Source: Pseudomonadota bacterium (GTDB taxonomy: Bacteria > Pseudomonadota > Alphaproteobacteria > Rhizobiales > Xanthobacteraceae). Taken from it: a stretch of 64,000 bases of DNA. Under the pieces are notes generated by a model. That model was not told the origin of the DNA. It did no database searches and was given only the letters and a program-made list of their open reading frames with translations. The stretch covers positions 1 to 64,000 of the forward strand of contig JAEWJH010000021.1 of NCBI GenBank assembly GCA_023386635.1, read 5' to 3'. This document shows positions 51,633 through 60,230 of this stretch, one piece after another. Position 1 is the first letter of the stretch. Each line of letters opens with the position of its first letter. The translations under genes were made by a program, and so were the position numbers.

Positions 51633-52936
51633 GTTGGGCCTCCATCCTCTCGATCATGTTCGCCTCGAAGGTCGGCCTGCTGCTGACCGCGCTGCCGGTC
51701 GCCTTCGTCTTTTTCATCATCAATATCGTCGGTTCCTATCTGATCTTCGGCGGCTTCGCCGGTCTCGAACAGATGGTGCGCAACGAGCAATTGTCGGTGG
51801 CGCAGTTCTCGCTGGTCCCGATCCCACTGTTCGTGCTGATGGGCGAAGTCCTGTTCCATACCGGCCTTGCGATGAAGTCCGTGGACGCCGTCGACGCGGT
51901 GATCCGCCGCGTGCCGGGCCGTCTCGCGGTCGTCGCGCTGGTCGCCGGCACGATCTTCTCGGCGATCTCCGGCTCAACCATCGCCACCACGGCGATGCTC
52001 GGCTCACTGCTGCTGCCCCAGATGCTCAAGCGCAACTACGAGCCCAAAACGGCGATGGGGCCGATCCTGGCGATCGGCGGCGTCGATATCCTCATTCCGC
52101 CATCGGGCCTCGCGGTGCTGCTCGGCAGCCTCGCCGGTATCTCGATTTCTGGCCTGCTGGTCGGCGGCATCGTCCCCGGCCTCATCCTGTCGGTCCTTTT
52201 CATCGGCTATGTGGTGCTTCGCTGCTGGCTCAACCCGGCACTCGCGCCGGTTTATGACGACGAAGGCGCACCGCAGCGGCATCCCTGGATCAATCTGATC
52301 GTCACCGTCGTGCCGCTCATCGGCGTTTTCGCCATCGTTGTCGTCAGCATGACCAGCGGCTGGGCCACGCCGACCGAATCCAGCGCGATCGGCGCGCTCG
52401 CGACCGTGATCCTCGCTGGCTGCTACGGCAGCCTGACGCGCGAGAATCTGTGGAAGTCACTGATAGGGACGATCTCGATCTCCGGTTCACTGCTGTTCAT
52501 CATCGTCGGCGCAACCACCTTCGCACAACTCCTGAGCTTTTCCGGCGCGACCGCCGGCTTGGTCGCGGTGATCGAAAGCTCCGGCTTGCCTCCGACCGCG
52601 ATCCTGATCGGCATGCTAGGGATTCTGTTGATTCTAGGCTTCTTCATCGACCAAACCAGCATCATGATGATCACGCTGCCATTCTACATGCCGCTGTTGC
52701 GCGGCATGGGTGTGGATCTGGTCTGGTTTGGCATCCTGTATCTGCTGTGCATGCAGATCGGCTTGCTGACACCGCCATTCGGGCTGTTGCTGTTCGTGCT
52801 CAAAGGCGTTTCCCCGCCCGGCATCACCATCAGCATGATCTACCGCGCCGCCATTCCCTATGTATGGCTGACCATGCTGATGATGGCGCTGATTTTCATC
52901 TTTCCGAGCATCGTCACCGCTTTTGTGACAAACTGA
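51629..52936 (+). CDS. TRAP transporter large permease (DctM)
   Basis: A 435-residue membrane protein of the DctM family with about twelve hydrophobic helices. FVLMGEVLFHTGLA, SAISGSTIATTAMLGSLLLP and GGVDILIPPSGLAVLLGSL are typical for the sodium-coupled elevator domain. GTG at 51629 (MSWASIL) overlaps the DctQ stop. With receptor and DctQ it forms a complete sodium-dependent importer. The 27-bp gap to the next gene suggests co-transcription with the molybdenum hydroxylase genes. Confidence 0.93.
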   Translation: MSWASILSIMFASKVGLLLTALPVAFVFFIINIVGSYLIFGGFAGLEQMVRNEQLSVAQFSLVPIPLFVLMGEVLFHTGLAMKSVDAVDAVIRRVPGRLAVVALVAGTIFSAISGSTIATTAMLGSLLLPQMLKRNYEPKTAMGPILAIGGVDILIPPSGLAVLLGSLAGISISGLLVGGIVPGLILSVLFIGYVVLRCWLNPALAPVYDDEGAPQRHPWINLIVTVVPLIGVFAIVVVSMTSGWATPTESSAIGALATVILAGCYGSLTRENLWKSLIGTISISGSLLFIIVGATTFAQLLSFSGATAGLVAVIESSGLPPTAILIGMLGILLILGFFIDQTSIMMITLPFYMPLLRGMGVDLVWFGILYLLCMQIGLLTPPFGLLLFVLKGVSPPGITISMIYRAAIPYVWLTMLMMALIFIFPSIVTAFVTN

Positions 52937-52963
52937 CGACGTGGCAACCCGAAGGATGCCGCG

Positions 52964-53830
52964 ATGAAGGCACCGATCTTCACCTATCGCCGACCCGACG
53001 ATCTCGACGGCGCGCTCGCTTTGCTCGCCGACCACGCGGGCGATGCGCAGGTGCTGGCGGGCGGGCAGAGCCTGATGCCGACGCTCAACATGCGACTGTC
53101 GTCACCCGGGATGCTGGTCGACATCAACCGGATCGCGACGCTGCGCGGCATTGAGGATCGCGGCGATGCTATCCGCATCGGTGCGCTGGTTCGCCACGCG
53201 GAGGTTGCGGAATCGTCGCTGCTGGCCTCCAGCGTGCCGCTCATCGCGCTGGCGATGCCGCATGTCGCCCATATGGCAGTGCGCAATCGCGGCACCACCT
53301 GCGGCAGTCTCGCGCTCGCCGACCCCTCAGCCGAGATGCCGGCTGTCGCGGTTGCGTTGGACGCCCGGATCATGCTCGCCAAGCGAGGTGCAACGCGCGC
53401 CGTTTCGGCTCGCACCTTCTTTCAAGGCCTTTATCAAACCGCCCGCGACGACGACGAGATGATCACCGAAGTTCTGTTTCCCGTGGCCCAGGATGACGAA
53501 ACGTTCGGATTTTCCGAACTCAGCCGTCGCCACGGCGATTTCGCGACCGTTGGCGTCGCGGTCCGCGCGCGGCGCGCTCCGCATGGACTTGAAGACCTTG
53601 CGGTCGTGTTCTTCGGCTCCGAACCGACGCCGTGCCTTAGCCCGAGCGCCAAGATGATCAATCTCGCGGCCGACAGCACCGACGAGGCGTTGACCGATGT
53701 TGCGCGCGCGATGACCGCCGACATGGAGCCGATCGATAATCATCAGGGTCGCGGCGATACCAAACGCAGACAGGCTGCGGTGCTGCTTCAGCGAGCATTA
53801 CGCGACATGCTTGGTCGCGCGCATGTCTGA
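52964..53830 (+). CDS. Molybdenum hydroxylase FAD-binding (medium, CoxM-type) subunit
   Basis: A 288-residue FAD subunit of a xanthine-dehydrogenase/CO-dehydrogenase-family hydroxylase. LAGGQSLMPTLNMRL is the FAD-binding motif near residue 32, and RNRGTTCGSLALADPSAEMP is the second. ATG at 52964 follows AAGGATG. It transfers electrons from the iron-sulfur subunit to the external acceptor. The three-subunit order M-S-L and the overlapping genes are those of aerobic hydroxylases such as quinoline, nicotinate or CO dehydrogenases. Confidence 0.93.
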   Translation: MKAPIFTYRRPDDLDGALALLADHAGDAQVLAGGQSLMPTLNMRLSSPGMLVDINRIATLRGIEDRGDAIRIGALVRHAEVAESSLLASSVPLIALAMPHVAHMAVRNRGTTCGSLALADPSAEMPAVAVALDARIMLAKRGATRAVSARTFFQGLYQTARDDDEMITEVLFPVAQDDETFGFSELSRRHGDFATVGVAVRARRAPHGLEDLAVVFFGSEPTPCLSPSAKMINLAADSTDEALTDVARAMTADMEPIDNHQGRGDTKRRQAAVLLQRALRDMLGRAHV

Positions 53831-54320
53831 TTCGCAAATGGTTGAGTACCACGTCATTACGCTGACACTGAATGGCGAAACTATATCGGTCGAAGTCGAT
53901 GCGCGCACGCATCTCGCCGATTTCCTGCGCCATCAGCGCAAGCTCACTGGCACTCATGTTGGCTGCGAGCACGGCGTCTGCGGCGCCTGCAACGTGATGG
54001 TCGACGGCCACTCCGTCCGCAGTTGCCTGATGCTCGCGGTACAAGCCGATAGCACGACGGTCGAGACCGTGGAGGGCCTGACCGCATCGGGTCTCATCGC
54101 CGACCTCCAGCAGGAGTTCGTCGCCCGGAACGCCCTGCAGTGCGGCTATTGCACATCCGGCATTCTGATGACCGCCACCGAATTGCTGTCGCGTGCGCAG
54201 CCGAACCGCGCCGAGATTCGCGACGCCCTCTCAGGCAATTACTGCCGGTGTACCGGCTATCACACTATCGTCGATGCCATCGAGGCTGTCGCCCAGCGCC
54301 GCGCGGGAGATGCGCCATGA
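53823..54320 (+). CDS. Molybdenum hydroxylase [2Fe-2S] (small, CoxS-type) subunit
   Basis: A 165-residue iron-sulfur subunit. The plant-type cluster cysteines lie in THVGCEHGVCGACNVMVDG and SCLML. The second cluster lies in LQCGYCTSGILM and NYCRCTGY. ATG at 53823 overlaps the upstream gene by 8 nt; the longer frame adds four residues. It relays electrons from the Mo site to FAD. Its stop overlaps the large-subunit ATG (ATGA). Confidence 0.95.
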   Translation: MSDSQMVEYHVITLTLNGETISVEVDARTHLADFLRHQRKLTGTHVGCEHGVCGACNVMVDGHSVRSCLMLAVQADSTTVETVEGLTASGLIADLQQEFVARNALQCGYCTSGILMTATELLSRAQPNRAEIRDALSGNYCRCTGYHTIVDAIEAVAQRRAGDAP

Positions 54321-56665
54321 ATCATGCCGATCCGCGCAGCGTCCCCCGCCGAGAGGCCGCGCGTCTCGTCGCCGGAAAAGGCCGTTACACCGACGATATT
54401 GATGCCGCCGGCATCGGCCATGTCGCTTTCGTGCGCAGTCCATACCCGCATGCCCGCATCGACCGAATCGACTGCGCCAAAGCGAAATCTGCACCCGGCG
54501 TGATCGCGGTCGTCACCGCCGACGATCTCGCCGCCGTCTGCAAACCGTGGGAGACGCGGCTTGCCATGGTGCCGACGCATCTCTCGCCGGAGCAGACGCC
54601 ACTCGCGCATGACGAAGCGTGCTGGCAGGGCGAAGCCGTGGTCGCAGTCGTCGCCAGGACACGCGCGGAGGCCGAAGACGCGTGCGAGCAGGTCGCGATC
54701 GACTGGACCGAGCTGCCGGCCGTCGCGGATATCGACGCCGCTGCCGCTGACGATGCGGCGCCAGTAAAATCCGGCATGCCTAACAACCTTGGCCTCGATC
54801 ACGGCATCAGTGTCGGCGATCCCGATTCCGCGTTCCGCGAAGCTGCGGTCGTTGTCGAACACGACTTCGCATTCTCCCGGCAAACCGGTGTGACGCTGGA
54901 GCCGCGCACCATCCTCGCCAGCTTCGATCCTCGTGTGCAGGAATTGTTCGTTCGGCATTCGCATCAGGCGCCGCACCAGATGCGCGAGGTTTTTTCCGCG
55001 CAACTCGGCCTACCGCTGTCGGCCGTGCGCGTCGTCGCGCCCGATGTGGGCGGCGCGTTCGGCATGAAGCTATGCGCCTATCCCGACGAGATGGCGGTCG
55101 CCGCTATCGCCGTGCTGCTCGGACGGCCGGTGAAGTTCTGTGCCGATCGGCTGGAGTCCTTCATCAGCGACAATCACGCTCGCGAGGCGCGCGTGCGAGG
55201 CCGGCTCGCCGTCGACAAGGACGGCGCGCTGCTCGCGATGGATATCGCGATGCTGTCCGGCTTCGGCGCCTATGCCTCGCATCCGCGCGGCAGCGTTGGT
55301 GAAGGCTTGCAGGCCGTGCACATGGTCGCCGCGCCCTACCGGCTCCCGCACTATCGCGGCCGGGTGCGCGGCTACTTTCAGAACAAGGTACCGAGCGGCA
55401 TTCTCCGCGCGGTAGGCCAGCCGATCGCCTGCACCGTCACCGAGCAATTGCTCGATCTCGCCGCACGCAAGCTCGGCCTCGATCCGGCGGAGATCCGCCG
55501 CCGCAACTACGCCGACGCCGAAGACAAGCCGATACGCTCTGCCGCCGGCATCGTGTTGTCGCAGCTCTCGTTGCAACGCTGCCACGACCGGCTGCTGGCA
55601 TTGATGGACTACGACGGCCTGCGCCGCCAGCAGGCCGCGCTCCGTAACAATCAATGTTACCGTGGTATCGGCTTCGCCACCTTCATCGAGCAGACCGGCG
55701 TCGGCCCGCAGCTTTACGGTCCTCAGAATGTCCGGGTCTCGGCGCATGAGGCCTGTCGCATCATCGTCGAAACGGATGGCAGCGTGCGTTGCGCCACCAG
55801 CGTCACGGATCAAGGCCAGGGAACGCGCACGGGTTTGTTGCAAATCCTGGCGCGGGAGCTGGGCGTTGCGCCGGACATGATCGAGATGATCACCGGTGAT
55901 ACGCAGATAACGCCCCTCGGCGGCGGAGCCTGGGCATCGCGAGGCGTGGCGCTGGGCGGCGAGGCGACGCTGCGTGCAGCCCGCCGGCTCAAGAGCAATA
56001 TCCTGACCGTCGCTGCCTCATTGCTGCAAGCCGATCCATCCTCACTACGGCTTCAGGATGGCACGGTGCGCAACGCTGCGGGACTCGCGCAGATGAGTCT
56101 GGCAGATATCGGCGTCGCGGTTAGCTTCCGGTCCCATCTCATTCCACTCGATAGCATCCCGAGCCTCGAGGTGGTCGAGACCTTTGCGCCGCGCGATACG
56201 CCCTATATCGCCGCCAACGGCATTCAAGCCGCACATGTGGAGGTCGATCCCGAGCTCGGCACCATCCGCGTTCTCGACTTTTGGGTAGTCGACGATTGCG
56301 GCCGTGTGATCAACCCCATGCTGGTTGATGAGCAAATCCGCGGCGGCGTCGTGCAGGGGATCGGCGCAGCGCTTTATGAACAATGCATCTACAGCACTGA
56401 CGGCCAGCTCGAAAACGGGAGCCTCGCCGATTATCTCGTGCCGATGGCAGGTGAAATGCCAGACATCCTTATTGCGCATGTTGAGACTCCGACCTCAACG
56501 ACCATGCTCGGCGCGCGCGGCGTCGGGGAAGCGGGAACTGTCGGCGCAGCCGCTGCAATCTGGACCGCGGTCAACGACGCCCTCAGCCCGCTCGGCGCCA
56601 CGGTCACCGAACAGCCATTTACCCCGGAACATGTACTCGATCGCATTGCCCTGGCGACGGCATAG
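54317..56665 (+). CDS. Molybdenum hydroxylase large (molybdopterin, CoxL-type) subunit
   Basis: A 782-residue catalytic subunit that hydroxylates an aromatic or heteroaromatic C-H using water. Pterin-binding regions include VVAPDVGGAFGMKL (about 241) and GILRAVGQP. The catalytic glutamate is in LGARGVGEAGTVGAAAA near the C-terminus. It lacks the VAYRCSFR loop of true CO dehydrogenase, so it is not a CO oxidiser. ATG at 54317 overlaps the small-subunit stop. Lying after a TRAP importer, it probably starts catabolism of an imported N-heterocyclic or aromatic acid. A convergent Bug gene ends 38 bp downstream. Confidence 0.93.
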   Translation: MNHADPRSVPRREAARLVAGKGRYTDDIDAAGIGHVAFVRSPYPHARIDRIDCAKAKSAPGVIAVVTADDLAAVCKPWETRLAMVPTHLSPEQTPLAHDEACWQGEAVVAVVARTRAEAEDACEQVAIDWTELPAVADIDAAAADDAAPVKSGMPNNLGLDHGISVGDPDSAFREAAVVVEHDFAFSRQTGVTLEPRTILASFDPRVQELFVRHSHQAPHQMREVFSAQLGLPLSAVRVVAPDVGGAFGMKLCAYPDEMAVAAIAVLLGRPVKFCADRLESFISDNHAREARVRGRLAVDKDGALLAMDIAMLSGFGAYASHPRGSVGEGLQAVHMVAAPYRLPHYRGRVRGYFQNKVPSGILRAVGQPIACTVTEQLLDLAARKLGLDPAEIRRRNYADAEDKPIRSAAGIVLSQLSLQRCHDRLLALMDYDGLRRQQAALRNNQCYRGIGFATFIEQTGVGPQLYGPQNVRVSAHEACRIIVETDGSVRCATSVTDQGQGTRTGLLQILARELGVAPDMIEMITGDTQITPLGGGAWASRGVALGGEATLRAARRLKSNILTVAASLLQADPSSLRLQDGTVRNAAGLAQMSLADIGVAVSFRSHLIPLDSIPSLEVVETFAPRDTPYIAANGIQAAHVEVDPELGTIRVLDFWVVDDCGRVINPMLVDEQIRGGVVQGIGAALYEQCIYSTDGQLENGSLADYLVPMAGEMPDILIAHVETPTSTTMLGARGVGEAGTVGAAAAIWTAVNDALSPLGATVTEQPFTPEHVLDRIALATA

Positions 56666-56703
56666 GTCCTTCAGTATTGTCCTACGAGCGACACACCAAG
56701 AGC

Positions 56704-57678
56704 CTACTCGAGCTTGATATTCGCTGCCTTGAGAGCTTCGCCCCATTGCTTGATGTCGGCGGCGATTGTCGCCGAAAACTCCTGTGGGGTCGAACCGATT
56801 GGATCGACACCGTAGTTCGCGAGGGTTGCCAAAATTTTTGGATTCTGAAGTGCGGCTTTGACCTCGTTTGCGACCAGGTCCACGATCTCTCGCGGCGTAC
56901 TCGCCGGCGCGATCAAACCATTCCACGTCTCCGATCGGAATCCGGGGAAACCACTCTCCGCCACCGTGGGTACATCCGGCAATTTGGCAGCTCGCTTGAC
57001 GCCGGATACCGCGATTGCACGCAATTGGTTGCCGGCATATGGCAACGCTTCCGACAAGTTGCCAAAATAAATCGGCGCCTGGTTGGCGATCACGTCGGTG
57101 ATCGCCGGCCCGCCGCCCTTGTAGGGAACGTGGACCATGTCGAGCTGGGCTCGCTGGCACAGGAGAACCATCGTCAGGTGACTAAGACTTCCCGTCCCAC
57201 CCGATGCGTAAACGACCTTTCCAGGCCGCGCTTTCACATAGGCAATTAGCTCGGACAGCGTTTTCGCCTCAAACGACGGATTGGTCACCATGCAAAATGG
57301 ATTGCTGGCGACATTGCTGATCGGTGTAAAATCCTTGATGGGATCGTAGCTGACCTTCCGCATTGCCGGCAAAATCGCGATTTGCGGCAGCGCGGCCATC
57401 ATCAGGTTGTAGCCGTCCGGCGCAGCGCGAGCTGTCGCATCGGCGGCAACGATGCCACCTCCGCCGAGACGATTCTCGACGACAAACGCCTCGCCGAGCT
57501 TATCCGACAGATGTTGCGCGATCAGCCGGGCAATTCCGTCCGTATTGCCGCCCGCCGCGAACGGCACTGCGATCTTCACCGGCCGCTGTGGCCATTTGTC
57601 GGCCGCGAAGGCGGCGAGAGGCGATGCAGCGAAAGCGCCTGCTGCGACGGATTTCAGAAATGTACGGCGTGTGGTCAT
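56704..57678 (-). CDS. Bug/TctC-family periplasmic solute receptor (Tat-type signal)
   Basis: A 324-residue Bug receptor. The signal TTRRTFLKSVAAGAFAAS contains a twin arginine, unlike the other two Bug proteins here. Family motifs are VPFAAGGNTDGIARLIAQ, ENRLGGGGIVAADATA, APDGYNLMM and VHVPYKGGGPAITDV. ATG at 57678 follows GGGAGGATG. It is last in the leftward unit that includes an FAD monooxygenase and a racemase-family gene; again no TctAB is present. Confidence 0.92.
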   Translation of the reverse strand: MTTRRTFLKSVAAGAFAASPLAAFAADKWPQRPVKIAVPFAAGGNTDGIARLIAQHLSDKLGEAFVVENRLGGGGIVAADATARAAPDGYNLMMAALPQIAILPAMRKVSYDPIKDFTPISNVASNPFCMVTNPSFEAKTLSELIAYVKARPGKVVYASGGTGSLSHLTMVLLCQRAQLDMVHVPYKGGGPAITDVIANQAPIYFGNLSEALPYAGNQLRAIAVSGVKRAAKLPDVPTVAESGFPGFRSETWNGLIAPASTPREIVDLVANEVKAALQNPKILATLANYGVDPIGSTPQEFSATIAADIKQWGEALKAANIKLE

Positions 57679-57729
57679 CAGTTCATCCTCCCTGGAGCCA
57701 TTGTCTGTCATCGATCGCGCGCCGTGCGG

Positions 57730-58923
57730 TCACGTCACCTGTTCGGCGGCACGCAGCCCTTCGAACATCGCAGTACGCGTCAAGAAGGCGCGCGCGCGCA
57801 TCGGGTCGAGCGATGTCGCGCGAATCTCGGCGAGCCGCTCGCGGCGCTTGAGCGGATCCTTTTCCTCCAGCGTGCGCTTGTTCTGGATCGTCATGGCTTG
57901 AAGGAACTCACTGGCGACGAACCGGCGCTGCCGGTCGTAAAGGTCCAGCAGATCCTGCGATTTCCCCTGCAAGACGCGCGCGAGCTTGCCGGCGAGACTC
58001 ACAGCGTCGTGGATGCCGAAGTTCATGCCCATACCACCGAGCGGGTTGTTGACATGAGCGGCGTCGCCCACCAGCAAGGCGCGGCCGGCGCGATAGCGCG
58101 TGGCAACGCGCTGGTGCACTGTGTAAAGATTCGTATGCAGGATCTCGTGCGGGCCGTCCTGCGGCACGAAGGCCCGCAGCCGCTGCTCCGCGTTGCGATG
58201 ATCCAGCAGGTCGTCCGCGGCCGCGTCCGGTGCGGTCGGGAACACGACGCGCCAGATGCCAGGAGGCCCCTTGCCCGGCACCTTGAACGTCGCGCACCAT
58301 TCGCGCGGATCGGAAACATAGGCGCTGTAAGCGAAGCCGTACTGTTCGAGGTCGGTCCCGGTCGTGATCACCAGGAAGCGTTCCTCATAGGTGAACCCCT
58401 CGAAACCAATATCCTGAGATTTGCGGACCACGCTGCGCCCACCATCGGCGCCGATCACGTAGCTGCTACGGAATCTCCGCCCGTCCTCGCATGTCACCGT
58501 AACGCCTTCCGCATCCTGAGTTACGGTGTCGACCGCTGCGCCGTAATGCAGCGTGAAGCCTTCCTTTTTCGATAGCATCGCGGTCAGAACCGCGACGAGC
58601 TTGTGCTGCTCGCACTGCAACCGGTACGGGAACGGCGTCATATCGGCGAGAATGCCGAGATCGAACTCCGCAATCACGCCCTCCTCACGCCCGCGAAATT
58701 GCCATTGCGGGCACTTGATGCCGAGTTCGTGCAGCTTGGCGGTGACGCCGCTCGGCGCAAACATCTCCATCGTCGGCGGGTGAAAGGTCGCGGCGCGCGG
58801 GTCTTCATAAATCTCCGTGCGCGCCTCCAGAACGGTGACGGGGATCCCTGCATCAACGAGAAACAGGGCAGCCGTCAGGCCCGATGGTCCGGCGCCGACG
58901 ATGATGACGTTGGAGTCGGCCAT
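57730..58923 (-). CDS. FAD-dependent aromatic-ring-type monooxygenase
   Basis: A 397-residue flavoprotein monooxygenase homologous to that at 16258-17457. NVIIVGAGPSGLTAALFLVD is the ADP-binding motif, YVIGADGGRSVVRK the DG motif, and LLVGDAAHVNNPLGGMGMNF the second FAD motif. Both proteins share the AATFHPPTxEM segment, YRLQCEQ-K and an FEGLRAAEQVT-like C-terminus. It starts 6 nt after the racemase-family gene. Likely hydroxylates a (hetero)aromatic compound brought in by the neighbouring importer. Two isofunctional or related modules in one window are notable. Confidence 0.9.
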   Translation of the reverse strand: MADSNVIIVGAGPSGLTAALFLVDAGIPVTVLEARTEIYEDPRAATFHPPTMEMFAPSGVTAKLHELGIKCPQWQFRGREEGVIAEFDLGILADMTPFPYRLQCEQHKLVAVLTAMLSKKEGFTLHYGAAVDTVTQDAEGVTVTCEDGRRFRSSYVIGADGGRSVVRKSQDIGFEGFTYEERFLVITTGTDLEQYGFAYSAYVSDPREWCATFKVPGKGPPGIWRVVFPTAPDAAADDLLDHRNAEQRLRAFVPQDGPHEILHTNLYTVHQRVATRYRAGRALLVGDAAHVNNPLGGMGMNFGIHDAVSLAGKLARVLQGKSQDLLDLYDRQRRFVASEFLQAMTIQNKRTLEEKDPLKRRERLAEIRATSLDPMRARAFLTRTAMFEGLRAAEQVT

Positions 58924-58929
58924 GGCGCC

Positions 58930-59673
58930 TCAAAACTCCTCGAGAATGCGGCCGCAGCCGTATACGCGATCGTCGATGCCCGAACGCCGCAGCGCATCCC
59001 AGTAGGTGATCACGTTCATCGCCAGCACCGGCTTTTCCAGCCACCGCTCCGCCTCGGCGGCCACCGCGCCAAAAGCGAGATTGGTGCCGACCTGAAGGAT
59101 CGCGTCGACATCGGAACCATCCAGCTCGCGCACAACTTTGCGCAATGTCGGTGGCTGGACCTCGGCGATGGCGAACGGCGAGGCACATTTCAAACCGGTC
59201 AGCTTTACGACGTCGAATCCCGCCTCCTGGAGATAGGCGCGCACCGTCTCGTCGCCCTTGGGCTGGTGCGGGGTAAGAACGGCGATCTTCTTCGCCTTAA
59301 ACCGCTGCAATGCAGCGACCGCCGCGGTGGATCCCATCGACACGCCAACACCGGCCCGCGTTGACAGATCCCTCTGCAACGCATCAGCTGCCGCAACGCC
59401 GCCGCTGAAAGCTTCGATCGCTACCCCCATGATCACGTGGTCCGGCGCCAAAGTCGCAACCTGATCGATCGCCGGCGCAATGCCGTCACGCATCGCCTGC
59501 ACATGCGCCATATAGCCACTGTCACTCGCCTGAATTGGTTTTTGCTGAATGGTCAGTCGCGCGATGTGATTGGTAACCCCCCGCGGACGCAGCGGTTCAC
59601 ACTCCGGTCCAACAATGGTGTTGGTCGATGGAACCACGATGCCGATTTTCTTCCGATATCCGAGTGCGTCCAC
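58930..59673 (-). CDS. Asp/Glu racemase-superfamily protein lacking both catalytic cysteines
   Basis: A 247-residue member of the racemase/maleate-isomerase/arylmalonate-decarboxylase superfamily: IGIVVPSTNTIVGPE at the start matches maleate-isomerase N-termini. Around the first cysteine position the sequence is GVAIEAFSGG (83-92) and around the second VGTNLAFG (195-202). Neither contains Cys; the only cysteines (25, 163 and one near the C-terminus) are elsewhere. A maleate-isomerase or racemase mechanism is therefore unlikely unless another residue substitutes. It lies between the FAD monooxygenase and a MaoC gene. Confidence 0.75.
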   Translation of the reverse strand: MDALGYRKKIGIVVPSTNTIVGPECEPLRPRGVTNHIARLTIQQKPIQASDSGYMAHVQAMRDGIAPAIDQVATLAPDHVIMGVAIEAFSGGVAAADALQRDLSTRAGVGVSMGSTAAVAALQRFKAKKIAVLTPHQPKGDETVRAYLQEAGFDVVKLTGLKCASPFAIAEVQPPTLRKVVRELDGSDVDAILQVGTNLAFGAVAAEAERWLEKPVLAMNVITYWDALRRSGIDDRVYGCGRILEEF

Positions 59674-59711
59674 GGGTCTTCCTCCTGGATTAAATCTTTC
59701 GCAAACCGCTC

Positions 59712-60230
59712 TCAGCGGACCGCGGTCTTGGGCTCAGGTCGATGCTTGCCGGCCGGCCCATGGCCGCGACGATAGACAAGCAATGTCCGCTTGAACGTGA
59801 TCACCACGTCGCCATCCTGATTGTGGCCAAGAGTGCGAACGGTCACGACACCGACATCCGGCCGCGAGCGGGATTCCCGCACATCCAGCACCTGACTTTC
59901 GCTGTAGAGCGTGTCGCCCTCGAACACCGGGTGCGGCATTCGGACTTCGTCCCAACCCATATTGGCGAACACGTTCTGGGAGACATCCGACACCGTCTGG
60001 CCGGTCACCAGCGCGATCGTCAGACAGGAGTTCACCAGCGGACGCTTGAACGACGTATGCGCGGCGTAGTTCGCATCGAAATGCAACGGGGCCGTGTTCT
60101 GGGTGAGCAACGTGAACCAGGCATTGTCCGTCGCGGTGATGGTGCGACCGAGAGTGTGCTTGTAGACGTCGCCGACCGCGAAATCTTCGAAGAACCGCCC
60201 GTTCCAACCCGCCTTCACAACCATGCTCAT
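59712..60230 (-). CDS. MaoC-like dehydratase with Asn at the catalytic Asp position
   Basis: A 172-residue hot-dog dehydratase similar to mesaconyl-CoA-hydratase-type MaoC proteins: WNGRFFEDFAVGDVYKHTLG, then TQNTAPLHFDANYAA and TGQTVSDVSQN. In the usual D-x-N-P-x-H motif the first position is Asn45, with His50 kept; this variation is common in the subgroup, so activity is not excluded. ATG at 60230 overlaps the SDR stop by 4 nt. It would hydrate an enoyl- or mesaconyl-like intermediate, probably CoA-bound, although no CoA ligase is in this operon. Confidence 0.87.
   Translation of the reverse strand: MSMVVKAGWNGRFFEDFAVGDVYKHTLGRTITATDNAWFTLLTQNTAPLHFDANYAAHTSFKRPLVNSCLTIALVTGQTVSDVSQNVFANMGWDEVRMPHPVFEGDTLYSESQVLDVRESRSRPDVGVVTVRTLGHNQDGDVVITFKRTLLVYRRGHGPAGKHRPEPKTAVR

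Noticed and set aside
54317..56665. Aerobic CO dehydrogenase large subunit
   Set aside because: The characteristic VAYRCSFR active-site loop of CoxL is absent.
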